This document shows positions 26,403 through 35,726 of a stretch of 64,000 nucleotides of DNA, piece after piece. Origin of the DNA: Thiobacillus denitrificans DSM 12475 (GTDB lineage Bacteria > Pseudomonadota > Gammaproteobacteria > Burkholderiales > Thiobacillaceae). The notes under the pieces are model-generated. The model ran no database searches, was not told where the DNA came from, and worked only from the letters and a program-made list of their open reading frames with translations. Within the stretch, counting starts at the first letter, position 1, and each line of letters starts with the position of its first letter. The stretch is from contig NZ_AQWL01000005.1 in the NCBI RefSeq assembly GCF_000376425.1, positions 94,166 to 158,165 on the forward strand. The letters run 5' to 3'. The position numbers were made by a program, and so were the translations under genes.

Positions 26403-26618
26403 TTAATGGAACCAGTCGTTACTGGCCTTGTTTTGCCAGTCGTTGATCTGCTTCTCCACGTCGTCCCTGGACAGCCCGTAGCGTTCCTGGATTTTCCCGC
26501 TGAGCTGTTCGCGGCGGCCGTTGATCACGTCGAAATCGTCGTCGGTAAGCTTGCCCCATTGCGCCTTGACCTTACCTTTGGCTTGCTTCCAGTTGCCTGC
26601 GATGATGTCCCAGTTCAT
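26403..26618 (-). CDS. CsbD-family stress protein
   Basis: A 71-residue hydrophilic CsbD protein: [28 protein letters not shown], then [17 protein letters not shown], the family signature (in pieces). CsbD homologues are general-stress proteins of unknown mechanism. ATG 26618 has GGAGAGAAAC upstream. Monocistronic. Confidence 0.93.
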   Translation of the reverse strand: MNWDIIAGNWKQAKGKVKAQWGKLTDDDFDVINGRREQLSGKIQERYGLSRDDVEKQINDWQNKASNDWFH

Positions 26619-26692
26619 GTTTCTCTCCTTTTCACTCGTGCAGCACTACGGAAAAACGCACATCCAGGCAGGCCGCCCGGCATGCGCGACGA

Positions 26693-27007
26693 TTACGGGC
26701 GGACGACAATGTCGTTCTTGACGGCCTTCACGTTCGGCACCTTGCGGGCGATTGATTCGGCCGCACTCCGCTCGCTTTCGCTCTTGGCAAAGCCGGATAA
26801 CTGGACAGTGCCATGGAGCGTTTCAACATTGATCGCCAGCGCACTGACGGCAGGGCTTTCTGCAAAACGGGCTTTCACCTGCGTCGTGATGGCCGTATCG
26901 TCGACAGCTTGCCCAACCGTGGATTGCTCGCGCATGACCGTGCACCCTCCCATCGCCAGGAGACTTGCCGTCAGGAGGCTTGCGCCTAAAAACCGGGTCG
27001 TATTCAT
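26693..27007 (-). CDS. BON-domain lipoprotein (OsmY-like)
   Basis: A 104-residue protein: lipoprotein signal ending LLAMGGC, then one BON domain (DDTAITTQVKARFAESPAV, VETLHGTVQLSGFAKS, VPNVKAVKNDIVV). BON domains bind phospholipid and are typical of periplasmic osmotic-stress proteins. ATG 27007 follows AAAGGACTCC. A GTAGGA box (TCCTAC on the coding strand) lies at 27191-27196. Paralogous to the broken gene at 34240. Confidence 0.9.
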   Translation of the reverse strand: MNTTRFLGASLLTASLLAMGGCTVMREQSTVGQAVDDTAITTQVKARFAESPAVSALAINVETLHGTVQLSGFAKSESERSAAESIARKVPNVKAVKNDIVVRP

Positions 27008-27278
27008 TTTGGAGTCCTTTCTGATCTGACTTCGGGGTTTAACTTCTGGACCAGCGTCTGCTTCAACAACGAGACAGGAACGGGGAAACACCACACTGCT
27101 GTGTAAGCAGCCTGATGCGTCGTGCCCAGCCATGAAATCACTGTAAGGGATGCGGGCTGGCACTTGTATAAGCAAGCTGCGCTTCTGCGTGTAGGATTTG
27201 ATGAAGCCCGCTGGGCAGTGGCGTGACCTGAAAAGCCGGCGCGTGGCCTTGCAGCGGAGCCAATGCTCCGCCGAGGGC

Positions 27279-28454
27279 TCAGTCACCCATGAATTCGCCG
27301 ACGGGTTTGAACTCTTCGACACGGTCGCACACGGACTTGATTCCCATCATGATCGGCATGCCGAGCAGGAGTCCCCACGCCCCCCACAGCCATCCCCAGA
27401 ACAAGATTCCAGCAAACACCACCACTGCATTCATGCGGCCTGCCCGTCCGATGAGCCAGGGCGACAGCAGGTAGCCTTCCAGGCTGTTGATGACCAGCGA
27501 AAGCGTGCCCACCGTGAGCGCCATGCCTGTGCTGCCGAATTGAAGAAAGGCCACCAATGCCGATCCGACGGTGATGATGATCGCACCCAGATAGGGGATG
27601 AGATTGAGTACCGCCGCCGCCACGCCCCACACTGCAGCGTGTTCCAGGCCGACCCAGATGAATGCAAGCCAGGTTGCGACTCCCACGAGCACGCTGGTCA
27701 ACACCTGGACCAGCAAGTAATGCTGAATCTGGGTGCTGATTTCATTCAGCATCTGCACGGTTATTTTCTTCTTGCCGAGGGTCGGGCCGGACAGTCTGAC
27801 CAGCTTGCGCCGGAACGTATCGCCCGACACCATCAGAAAATAGGCGAGGAACAACACCATCACTGCCAGACTGATGAAGGACAGTGCACCGATCGTGCCA
27901 TTCCACAGATAATCCCGGATGTTGAACTTCGGCTCCTCGATCTGGACCCGCGTCACTCCACGCGGCACCGGCTTCGGAATGGCCGCCGTCTCGCTCGCCG
28001 CATGCTCGATCTGGTCTGCAGCCTTCTGCACGTTCTCGATGGCACCCTTCGAACTTCCCCATTCCGTGCGCAGGGTCTGCCGGAATTTCCGGGCTGCGTC
28101 GGGCAGGGTTTGAATCATGCTCGCGGTTTCGTCCTGCAGCGAATAAGCCATCGACCCCACGCCCCCCACGATCAGCAGCAGCAATGACGCGGCACCTACC
28201 GCACGCGGGATGTGCCACTTGCTCATCAGGCTGACCAGCGGAGACAGCGCATAGCTCAGGATCACGCCCAGCATCAGGGGAATGAATACCGTTTGGGCCC
28301 AATCCAGAATGAAAATGCCCGCAAACACGGTCAGTAGAATCAGGGGGACGTTATGGGCTTCGGTCGGAATCCTGGCCAAATCTGGTGCACCTTGATCGAA
28401 TGGTTTTTCCACGGCCTTGCCGGGACCGGCTATCCTCTCGCTCCCGTTTTCCAT
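27279..28454 (-). CDS. AI-2E family transporter (PerM-like)
   Basis: A 391-residue membrane protein of the AI-2 exporter/PerM superfamily: about eight helices, a long soluble insertion (about 110-175), and the family block VLTSVLVGVATWLAFIWVGLEHAAVWGVAAAVLNLIPYLGAIII (in pieces), followed by NSLEGYLLSPWLIGRAGRMN. The substrate is unknown; family members include Na+/H+ antiporters and exporters. Very strong site GGAGGTGATG before ATG 28454. Confidence 0.9.
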   Translation of the reverse strand: MENGSERIAGPGKAVEKPFDQGAPDLARIPTEAHNVPLILLTVFAGIFILDWAQTVFIPLMLGVILSYALSPLVSLMSKWHIPRAVGAASLLLLIVGGVGSMAYSLQDETASMIQTLPDAARKFRQTLRTEWGSSKGAIENVQKAADQIEHAASETAAIPKPVPRGVTRVQIEEPKFNIRDYLWNGTIGALSFISLAVMVLFLAYFLMVSGDTFRRKLVRLSGPTLGKKKITVQMLNEISTQIQHYLLVQVLTSVLVGVATWLAFIWVGLEHAAVWGVAAAVLNLIPYLGAIIITVGSALVAFLQFGSTGMALTVGTLSLVINSLEGYLLSPWLIGRAGRMNAVVVFAGILFWGWLWGAWGLLLGMPIMMGIKSVCDRVEEFKPVGEFMGD

Positions 28455-28558
28455 GCATCACCTCCGCTGTGTATGATTTCAGGCGCCTCGAACTCCGGGC
28501 TTGCCTGCCGCAGGTCCGCTTCCGCATGCCAGAGACCTGCTCGTCAAGCCGGGACACG

Positions 28559-30484
28559 TCAGGTCCGCGCGTCCGTTTCAGCAATCAATCGTCTGCATTC
28601 GCTGTCCACCCCGGTGCGGGTTTCAATCAACGGGATGAGGCCCAATGCGGGATTGACCGCACCCAGCGCCACCGCAGCCAGACCGCGCATCGCCAGCTTG
28701 CCTTTGTCCAGACTCACCTCCGGCCCGGAGAATCGGCCTTCGAGATGGATGGGGGTGCGCAACGCCACCAGGCTCAATTTCTTGGACCGGGGCACAATGC
28801 GGAGGTCGAGTTTTTCCTGCCGCAGATCGATGCGGCCACTGCCATCGATGCGGACAATGTCGGTGTCGAGTATCAGTGCACGCGCCTGCATGATTCCCTC
28901 CTTCACGCCGAAATCCGCGACACCGCAGCGGATGCGGATGACTTCGTCGCCGGCAAGCTTGAGCTGCAGCATTTCAAGCAGATGCAGGCTGACCGTCTCC
29001 ATCATCAGTTTGCTGATGATGCCGCCATCCACCACCATGGCCACCTGCCCGTCGGCATTGCCCAGCATGGCTGCCACGCTGTCTCCCTCGCCCGCCAGCT
29101 CGATGTTCCCGTTGAATTCGCCGATGCTCGTTTGATTGAGATCGGCGGTCGGGAATAGGCGGGCAATTCTCAGGCTGCGCGCCTTCAGGTCGACCGCCGC
29201 CTTGATCGGGTCCTGGCGTCCATCCAGTTTCACCGTTCCGGCCAGCGTGCCGCCGGCGACGTCGAATTTCAGCGGATCCAGCCGCAACACGGCGTCGTTC
29301 AGGCGCAAGCGGGTGGACAGATGGTCGATGGGCAGTGCATCCGGGCGTTCGATCGACTGTGCATTCAGCGTGACATCGGCGTCCATCCGCGGCCAGCGTC
29401 CGGTGCGAAACGCGACGGCTGGCAGCACGCGATTCCGCGTCGAGGCATCGCGCGTCGCCGCTTGCTGCGTGTCCCGGGTGCCGACCAATGGGCCGAGGTC
29501 GGAAAAAGTCAGTCGGGTTGAATCGAGGGTCGCCGTCAGAAAAGGGCGGGGTGCGCCGGTATCGACCTGCAGCGTGCCGGCAATGTCGCTTCTGCCAATC
29601 CGGCCCTGGAATTTTTCATAACGCCACAGCTTGCCGCTGCGCACCAGGCGGCCTCGGGTCGCATAGGGTGGCGTATCGGGGAAGACGATCCCCAGTACCG
29701 GATAGAGTTGCGCGAGGCTGCCTCCACGCAGCGCAATCTGCAGGTCGACCGCAGACAGCTTGAGCAGGTCGGTGACATGGCCGTAGGCACGCACCGCTGT
29801 AGGTCCGATCCGGCCGCCGAGGCTCAGTCGATAGCGTTTCCCGTCATCGCGCAGGGCCAGCACGCTATCGCCTGCGCCCGCGGCAGTAAGCGGCTGTCCC
29901 TTGTAATGCCCTTCGACCCTGAACTGCAAAGGGAGGACCGACTTGCCCACCATTCTGCCCGGCGTCGAGACCCGGGCGATCAGATGGGTCCGCTGCGCCG
30001 GATCGCGATAGTCAATCCGGCCGTCGCGGACCGCCAACCGTCGGATGACGACACGCGCCTTGTCATCGCGCTGATTCCGGTCCAGCAGCCAGTTTTTCCT
30101 GCCGTCCGGGCTTTTTTCCAGATAGACCCCGGCACGATCGAGGTGAACCTCGTCAAATGCCAGCCTGCGGTGGAACAGGGATGGGATGGCCACGCCCAGC
30201 GTCACCTCCCTCACTTCGATCATGTTTTTTTCCCGCGCCCAGGCCGGGTTTGAAAATGTAACATCCGACGCATGAACGTGCAGGATCGGCCATCCGGGAC
30301 TGATCTTCAGGTCTCCGCCGATGTTCAGCTCACGGCCCGTCTTGTCGCCAACGACGCGAGCGAGAGGGCCCCGCAGCGCATTCCAGTTCGGCAGGCTGGC
30401 GAGGATCACGCCGAGAATGGTGACGAGCCCCAGTGCGACTCCGACCCATTTCAGCTGGCGTGGCAGCGTGAGAGGTGCGCGCAT
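28559..30484 (-). CDS. AsmA-family envelope protein
   Basis: A 641-residue AsmA-like protein, anchored by one N-terminal helix (WVGVALGLVTILGVILASL) with the rest in the periplasm. AsmA-clan proteins are bridges for phospholipid transport between membranes. Typical features are LNIGGDLKISPGWPILHVHASDVTFSNPAWA (in pieces) near the start, long beta-rich repeats, and the C-terminal AsmA_2 block with RIDLRQEKLDLRIVPRSK and PIHLEGRFSGPEVSLD. It lies near envelope-stress genes. Confidence 0.88.
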   Translation of the reverse strand: MRAPLTLPRQLKWVGVALGLVTILGVILASLPNWNALRGPLARVVGDKTGRELNIGGDLKISPGWPILHVHASDVTFSNPAWAREKNMIEVREVTLGVAIPSLFHRRLAFDEVHLDRAGVYLEKSPDGRKNWLLDRNQRDDKARVVIRRLAVRDGRIDYRDPAQRTHLIARVSTPGRMVGKSVLPLQFRVEGHYKGQPLTAAGAGDSVLALRDDGKRYRLSLGGRIGPTAVRAYGHVTDLLKLSAVDLQIALRGGSLAQLYPVLGIVFPDTPPYATRGRLVRSGKLWRYEKFQGRIGRSDIAGTLQVDTGAPRPFLTATLDSTRLTFSDLGPLVGTRDTQQAATRDASTRNRVLPAVAFRTGRWPRMDADVTLNAQSIERPDALPIDHLSTRLRLNDAVLRLDPLKFDVAGGTLAGTVKLDGRQDPIKAAVDLKARSLRIARLFPTADLNQTSIGEFNGNIELAGEGDSVAAMLGNADGQVAMVVDGGIISKLMMETVSLHLLEMLQLKLAGDEVIRIRCGVADFGVKEGIMQARALILDTDIVRIDGSGRIDLRQEKLDLRIVPRSKKLSLVALRTPIHLEGRFSGPEVSLDKGKLAMRGLAAVALGAVNPALGLIPLIETRTGVDSECRRLIAETDART

Positions 30485-30524
30485 GATTCAGCAGGAACAC
30501 AGCGGGCATCACGGCAGGCTTCGT

Positions 30525-30908
30525 TCAGAACGCCGTACCGAAGCCCTTGTCCGTATCCAGCCGCAGGGAAGGCAAGCTGGCGAGCTTGTGGATCGGCACC
30601 AATACGCCGCGCGTATCCGGAACGGCATCGAACAGCATGTACAGGTACTTGCTGCCGCCCTTGAATTCATAGGTCTCTTCCAGGAAACGCATATGCTCGT
30701 GCGCGGCCAGGCAATCGCGCGACGTGCAATCCTGCTTGTAGTGCTCGATCAGGGAATGGATCACGCTCATGTGTTCATCGTTGACGGCGAAGTTCATGGC
30801 GGCCGCATTTCTGCTGACCGTTTCTTCCACCTCTTCTCGGGTCAGATACCTGACTGCGTCGTAAATCGGGATTTCACCGTCGTGAATCACGCTTTCGCTG
30901 TTGTTCAT
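30525..30908 (-). CDS. DsrC/TusE-like protein lacking the C-terminal cysteine
   Basis: A 127-residue protein. Its middle matches the DsrC/TusE fold: NDEHMSVIHSLIEHYKQD aligns with the 'HWEVIxFLRDYY' helix, and FKGGSKYLYMLFDAVPDTRG with 'GGSKYLYELFPxGP'. DsrC and TusE carry protein-bound persulfide on a C-terminal Cys in a G-L-P-K-P-x-x-C tail. Here the end reads ASLPSLRLDTDKGFGTAF, so that Cys is absent; the two Cys present (DCTSRDC) are internal. It may be a regulatory or non-sulfur-carrying paralogue. ATG 30908 follows GAGGAACC. Between AsmA and catalase genes. Confidence 0.75.
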   Translation of the reverse strand: MNNSESVIHDGEIPIYDAVRYLTREEVEETVSRNAAAMNFAVNDEHMSVIHSLIEHYKQDCTSRDCLAAHEHMRFLEETYEFKGGSKYLYMLFDAVPDTRGVLVPIHKLASLPSLRLDTDKGFGTAF

Positions 30909-31058
30909 GCGGGTTCCTCACAGATTGATTGGGACAGGTTTGTCGAAGGGAAATCATTCAGGCACGATTGCTTGCCGCGAGCCCCCCGTTGCAGTGGATG
31001 TCTGGCGGGCAAGGAATTCATTCGGGTCTCCATGTGAAAGCATCAGGCTTGTGCCTGT

Positions 31059-33152
31059 TTACGCTTTGATGGTCGCCGCACGCGGCCAGAACCTGCCGTT
31101 TTTGGCGGCTTCGATGTAGGCGGCCATGTCCTGGCTGGTTTCCATCTCGACGACGCCGTCGTCGATATCGATTCCGGCGCGGTCCAGCAGCGGCATCGAC
31201 GCCGCGGTAAAGCCGATGATTTTGAGGTGGGCGAAGGCATCGTGTATGAAATTCAGCGCCGCCGCTTGCTGCTTGAGGGCCTCGGCCCCCTCGGCAGAAA
31301 CCGCCACCACCACGGCATCGAAGAACACGGACGGTGCGCCGGCAATCGCATGATGGGGTTTGATCGCGATGTGACTGTTCGATCCGACTGCGCCGATATG
31401 CGGGCCGATCAGTTCGAGCACTGCGCCCTCCGCTTCCGCGGACGCCTGCAATTGATCCACGATGGACAGTTCGCAGCCTTCGCTGACCAGCACGCCGATC
31501 TTGCGGCCTTCGAGCGTGGGTTGAGCTTTCGCCAGCAGGCTCAGTGCCGGAGAAGGCTGCATGTCGATCGGCTCGACAGCTGGAGGAATGCTGTCCACCT
31601 GGCCCTGCATCCCCAATGCCTGCTCCACCCGATCGCAGAGCCCGGCATCCACGTTCTTGATGTGTCCGAGCACCCGGCAGCGCACTTCCGGCGTTTCCAC
31701 CTTGCCGAGTTCGAAGGCGAATGCGCTGACGATGTGGTCCTGTTCAGGGACGGTCATCGAACGGTAAAACAATCGGGCCTGGCTGTAGTGGTCCATGAAG
31801 GTTTCCGATCTCACCCGCAGCTTGTCACCGCTCTGCGTGACGGGATGCGTGGCGAAACCGGCAGAGGTGTTTTCCCTCGGCGAAGCAGGGTCGAGCGAAT
31901 TCGGTTCATAGTTCACACGGCTACCGGGAACCTCCATCTGCATCAGGGCATCGCGCTGGAAGTTGTGCATCGGGCAGCGCGGCCGGTTGATCGGTAGTTG
32001 GTGGAAATTGGGCCCGCCCAGGCGCGACAGCTGGGTGTCGGTGTAGGAAAACAGCCGGCCCTGCAGCAAGGGATCGTCGCTGAAATCGATCCCCGGCACG
32101 ATGTGTCCGGGATGGAAGGCGACCTGTTCGGTTTCGGCGAAAAAGTTGTCCGGATTGCGATTCAGCACCATTTTTCCGATCGGCTGCAGCGGCACCCTTT
32201 CTTCCGGAATCAGCTTGGTCGGGTCCAGCACGTCGAACGGAAACGAGTCGGCGGTGGCCTGGTCGAAAGCCTGGATCGACAATTCCCATTCCGGGAAGTC
32301 GCCGCGTTCGATGGCCTGGAACAAGTCGCGGCGGTGGAAATCGGGGTCGGCCCCGCTGATCTTGACCGCCTCGTCCCACAATACTGATGCACTGCCGATA
32401 CGCGGCCGCCAATGGAATTTCACGAAAGTCGACACCCCTTCCGCGTTGACGAGTCGGAACGTGTGAACGCCGAATCCTTCCATCATGCGCAGCGAGCGCG
32501 GGATGGCACGGTCGGACATGACCCACAGAATCATGTGCCAGCTCTCCGGCATCAGCGACACGAAATCCCAGAACGTATCGTGGGCGCTCGCCGCCTGCGG
32601 ATAACCGCGGTCGGGCTCCATCTTGACGGCATGGACGAGATCGGGGAACTTGATCGCGTCCTGGATGAAGAACACCGGAATGTTGTTGCCGACCAGGTCG
32701 AATGTGCCTTCCTGCGTGTAGAACTTGACGGCGAAACCGCGCACGTCGCGCGGCAAATCGACCGAGCCGGCGCCGCCCGCCACCGTCGAAAAGCGGGCAA
32801 ACACAGGCGTCTGGACACCGGGGTCTCACAGGAATGCCGCGCGCGTAAGCTCACTCAGGTTGCCATACGCCTCGAAATAGCCATGCGCGCCCGAGCCGCG
32901 TGCATGCACGATGCGCTCGGGTATCCGCTCATGATCGAAGTGGGTGATCTTTTCCCGCAGGATGAAATCCTCGAGCAGCGTCGGTCCGCGCTCCCCGCTG
33001 CGCAGGGAATTCTGGTTGTCGGCAATCACAACGCCCTGATTCGTCGTCAACGCGTTGTCCCGCTCATCCGTCGTCTGGTGAAGCTCGCCCGCATTGCCTG
33101 CGTGGAATGCATGCCCCGTTGCGCGGGAGGGTTTCTTCTTCTGCCTAGCCAT
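31059..33152 (-). pseudogene. katE: Large-subunit (clade 2, KatE-type) catalase interrupted by an in-frame TGA
   Basis: Two parts in the same frame encode a 697-codon HPII-type catalase that would degrade hydrogen peroxide. The first (33152-32826) has the distal His region [19 protein letters not shown] and stops at TGA (32828-32826) within AAFL-stop-DPGVQTPVFARF. The second has the proximal heme Tyr motif [14 protein letters not shown] and the C-terminal flavodoxin-like domain of clade 2. Neither part alone could form an active heme site. GGAG lies upstream of ATG 33152. No other damage is visible, so this is a very recent nonsense mutation or a base-call error (TCA or CGA to TGA). Confidence 0.85.
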
Positions 33153-33301
33153 GGGCTATTTCTCCTTGCACGACCTGCTGAACATCGTGCCGGTATGACA
33201 CTTGTCGATGTCACGCTGAACGGCTCCTCCAGACGATACAAGGGAGAAGCCTCGCCCCGGCCGGAGCTGGAGCGGATGGCCATCGTTCAATGCCAGCGTG
33301 A

Positions 33302-33694
33302 TTACTGGCGATATTTCATTTTTGCATCGTTGATACACATGTCCTTGGCGTTGCCCGAAAGCGCGTCGCATCTCTCTTTCGCCGCCTTGTAGTAAGCCTT
33401 CAGCTGGTCGTCGGTGGCCTCCGCCTGCTCCTCGCCGGTTTTCTTATCCACCTTGGCCTGGGACTTGGATTTGACGTATTCCGCCTTGGCGTCTTTCATG
33501 CATGTGTCCTTTGCGTTACCGGACATGTTCTTGCAGTTTTCCTTGGCCGCCTCGTAGTTTTGTTTGGCCATGTCCTTCGCGGCGTCGTAGCGCGCTTCAG
33601 CACGGTCTTCCATCGAATCCTTCACGTCTGCGGCGTAGGTGGGGCCCATGACAGCAAGACCCAGTGCAAAAAATAGGGCTGTACGAAGTTTCAT
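33302..33694 (-). CDS. Secreted protein with two Cys-containing repeats
   Basis: A 130-residue protein with a cleavable signal (MKLRTALFFALGLAVMGPTYAA). The mature part is charged and helical. It carries two copies of the repeat C-x-x-(M/L)-SGNAKD-x-C-(M/I)-x-DAK, at about residues 53-68 and 109-124, each with paired Cys 10 apart that could form disulfides. I recognise it as a type common in betaproteobacteria but with no assigned function. ATG 33694 follows GGAGAGAC. Two ACCTACA boxes 22 bp apart lie about 115-140 bp upstream. Confidence 0.75.
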   Translation of the reverse strand: MKLRTALFFALGLAVMGPTYAADVKDSMEDRAEARYDAAKDMAKQNYEAAKENCKNMSGNAKDTCMKDAKAEYVKSKSQAKVDKKTGEEQAEATDDQLKAYYKAAKERCDALSGNAKDMCINDAKMKYRQ

Positions 33695-34239
33695 TTGTCT
33701 CTCCTTGGAGTTGGATGAAATCACGACTTACGCTGACCCAATCAGCATGTGCGTAATTTAGCGCTCCGGCTCCAGGGTCGATATCCGCCGTCACTGAGAA
33801 ACATGTAGGTTTTGACGACAGGAACTGTAGGTCAATGCTGACGCCAATCCGCTTGACGCAGCCTTCCCGCATCGCGGAAACGGGCAGGGCTGCGGGACCG
33901 GCCCGGACAATCCGGGTGCCTATTGGACAACAGTGCCCCCTGCGCGCCGCTCACTGCGCCGGGCGGCGGCATCGGCAATCCATGCAGGCATGGGGCAGGC
34001 AAGCCGGTGCGGCGCCTTTTTCTGACGACGGACGGGATTTGTTGCGGTTGTCCTACAAGACCGCGCGTACTTCGCCTATACGAGCGCCCCCTTTACGCGA
34101 ATAAATTCGTACCTGCTACGCAGCCTTCAGCGTGCAGGTTCGGAGACACCCTTCCGGCGACGCGAAATGTTCGGCATGTTTGGCACTTGTGAAGCTGCAT
34201 TTTTTCTAGCCCCCCACCTGCATAAGCAAGGAGAATTCC
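33695..34239. other. 545-bp divergent intergenic region
   Basis: No supported gene. It holds GTAGGT boxes at 33805 and 33827 (ACCTAC toward the minus-strand gene) and a TCCTAC box at 34051-34056 toward the BON gene. Base composition changes to AT-richer near 34100-34210, consistent with promoters. Confidence 0.5.
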
Positions 34240-34650
34240 ATGAAAACCGTATCCCGATCCGGTATTGCCGCAATCACCCTCGTATCCAGCCTGACCCTGT
34301 TCGCCACCGGTTGCGACCGCGCCGCGGAAGAAAACAGAACGGCCGGTGAAACCATCGACCAGGCCACGACAGACGCCTGAAACGAGGCCAAACAGATGGG
34401 CGACACGCTGGAAAACAAAGCTGATCAGGCAGGGCAGGCCATCGATGACGCCACCATCACTGCCGCGATCAAAGGCAAGTATCTGTTGGACGATACGCTC
34501 AAGGGATTGCAGATCTCCGTCGACACCGACCAGGGCGTGGTGGTGCTGACCGGTTCGGTGCAAAGCGATGCCGCGAAGGCGCTCGCCACGCAGCTTGCCC
34601 AGGGTGTCGAAGGCGTGGTGCGCGTGGACAACCAGCTTACGATCCAGTGA
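34240..34650 (+). pseudogene. BON-domain lipoprotein gene with an in-frame TGA
   Basis: ATG 34240 (AAGGAG upstream) opens a lipoprotein signal ending TLFATGC, then RAAEENRTAGETIDQATTDA, then TGA at 34378-34380. The same frame continues NEAKQMGDTLENKADQAGQA into a complete BON domain (DDATITAAIKGKYLLDDTLK, VDTDQGVVVLTGSVQSD, VEGVVRVDNQLTIQ). A Trp codon (TGG) at the stop position would fit the family's W-N/E pattern. An internal ATG at 34396 lacks a signal peptide. The full gene would give 136 residues. Confidence 0.75.
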
Positions 34651-34942
34651 ATCCCGCACACCATCCGGTCACGCCCGATCCGCCCTGTAACACCGGCGGC
34701 GGCTGATGGGCTGCCTGCTCGCCGGCCGGGCACGCCTGGCAAGGCAATACCCTGCCCGCTTTTTCCGACTGGCAGAGGGCATCGACGATGCGTGCGTCTA
34801 TCAGCCCCTCTCTCGGTCACGACCAGTGACGGCATAACGGATTTTTTCTGTGCCAGCTCGAGCGCATGGAAGAGGACGCCCAGGCAGGGTGGCGCGCGGC
34901 AGGCTTCTTTTCAGCACCCAATCCCGCACAGCGTTTCGGCCT

Positions 34943-35269
34943 TCAGTCCGGCGAGCCCAGCTTCTTCTTCGCCGCCTTCCTAGCGCGTGTCGCCGCCGCC
35001 TTTTTGGCGGAGGCGCTCCGCTCCGCGGCCGTGCGCGAGGCTGCGGCCGCTCCGCCCGCCCTGCCGCCTTTTTTTGCAGGCGCCTTGTTCACCGCCTTGT
35101 CCCGGCCGGAACCGCTTTTTTTGCCGCCTCCCGTCATCTTGTTGACGGTGGCCCAGGCACGCGCCTCGGCCTCATCCGGGGCAACGCCACGCTCCCGATA
35201 GCCCTCCTCGATATGCTTGGCCTGACGCTTCTGCTTGTCGGTGTAGGACGATTTGTCTCCTCTTGGCAT
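34943..35269 (-). CDS. Basic KGG/histone-tail-like small protein
   Basis: A 108-residue protein. The N-terminal half (SSYTDKQKRQAKHIEEGYRERG, APDEAEARAWATVNKMTGGG) is a conserved helical unit often annotated, with little support, as a plasmid stabilisation protein. The C-terminal half is Lys/Ala-rich (AAATRARKAAKKK), like a histone H1 tail, and may bind nucleic acid. ATG 35269 has GGAGAATCC upstream. Stress-region context. Confidence 0.75.
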   Translation of the reverse strand: MPRGDKSSYTDKQKRQAKHIEEGYRERGVAPDEAEARAWATVNKMTGGGKKSGSGRDKAVNKAPAKKGGRAGGAAAASRTAAERSASAKKAAATRARKAAKKKLGSPD

Positions 35270-35431
35270 GATGGATTCTCCGGAAAATTGAACACTACCG
35301 GCGACTGCAGGGTCGATCAGCGGCGCCTGCTGTCGTGCCAGCCCGCTTCCGGCCTGGTCACATACGAACATTTGATGAGCGGATTCATTTGGCGCCTGCG
35401 TGGCGCCACCCATTTCCCGCCTGCCACGATG

Positions 35432-35662
35432 TCAACGCGTGGGTTTAGCGGCTGGAGGGCAGGCCGCGGCCCCTTCCACCCGGGCCGGCTCGCCCCCGAC
35501 AAACAGCCCGCACCCGCTGCCGCCGGAAACACGAAGCAGACAGGGTTGCAGGCTTTGCTCGATACAGCGCCCATGGGTGGTGCTGGCCAGGGTGGCCGCC
35601 GGTTCGATCTGCCACCACGTGCAGTTGATGCACAGGCCCCAGCTGGACATCCTGCTGCCCAT
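35432..35662 (-). CDS. Small Cys-rich protein (candidate metal binder)
   Basis: A 76-residue protein. It has a CxxC unit (GLCINCTWWQIEP) and further Cys in HGRCIEQSLQPCLLRVSGGSGCGLF, suggesting a zinc ribbon or Fe-S site. The ATG at 35662 has GAGAGG three bases upstream; an in-frame TTG at 35680 and an ATG at 35650 are alternatives. Other frames here are open too, so coding status is inferred from the coherent Cys pattern and the ribosome site. Confidence 0.5.
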   Translation of the reverse strand: MGSRMSSWGLCINCTWWQIEPAATLASTTHGRCIEQSLQPCLLRVSGGSGCGLFVGGEPARVEGAAACPPAAKPTR

Positions 35663-35726
35663 CGTCCTCTCTTTCGTCAATCAATCACATTGATCGAGAA
35701 GGGCGCACACTCGCCCGGCGCCCGCT

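Noticed and set aside
32826-32828. Selenocysteine or programmed recoding at the catalase TGA
   Set aside because: Catalases have no Sec at this position, the neighbouring residue is not catalytic, and I see no convincing SECIS-like hairpin; a mutation or base error is simpler.
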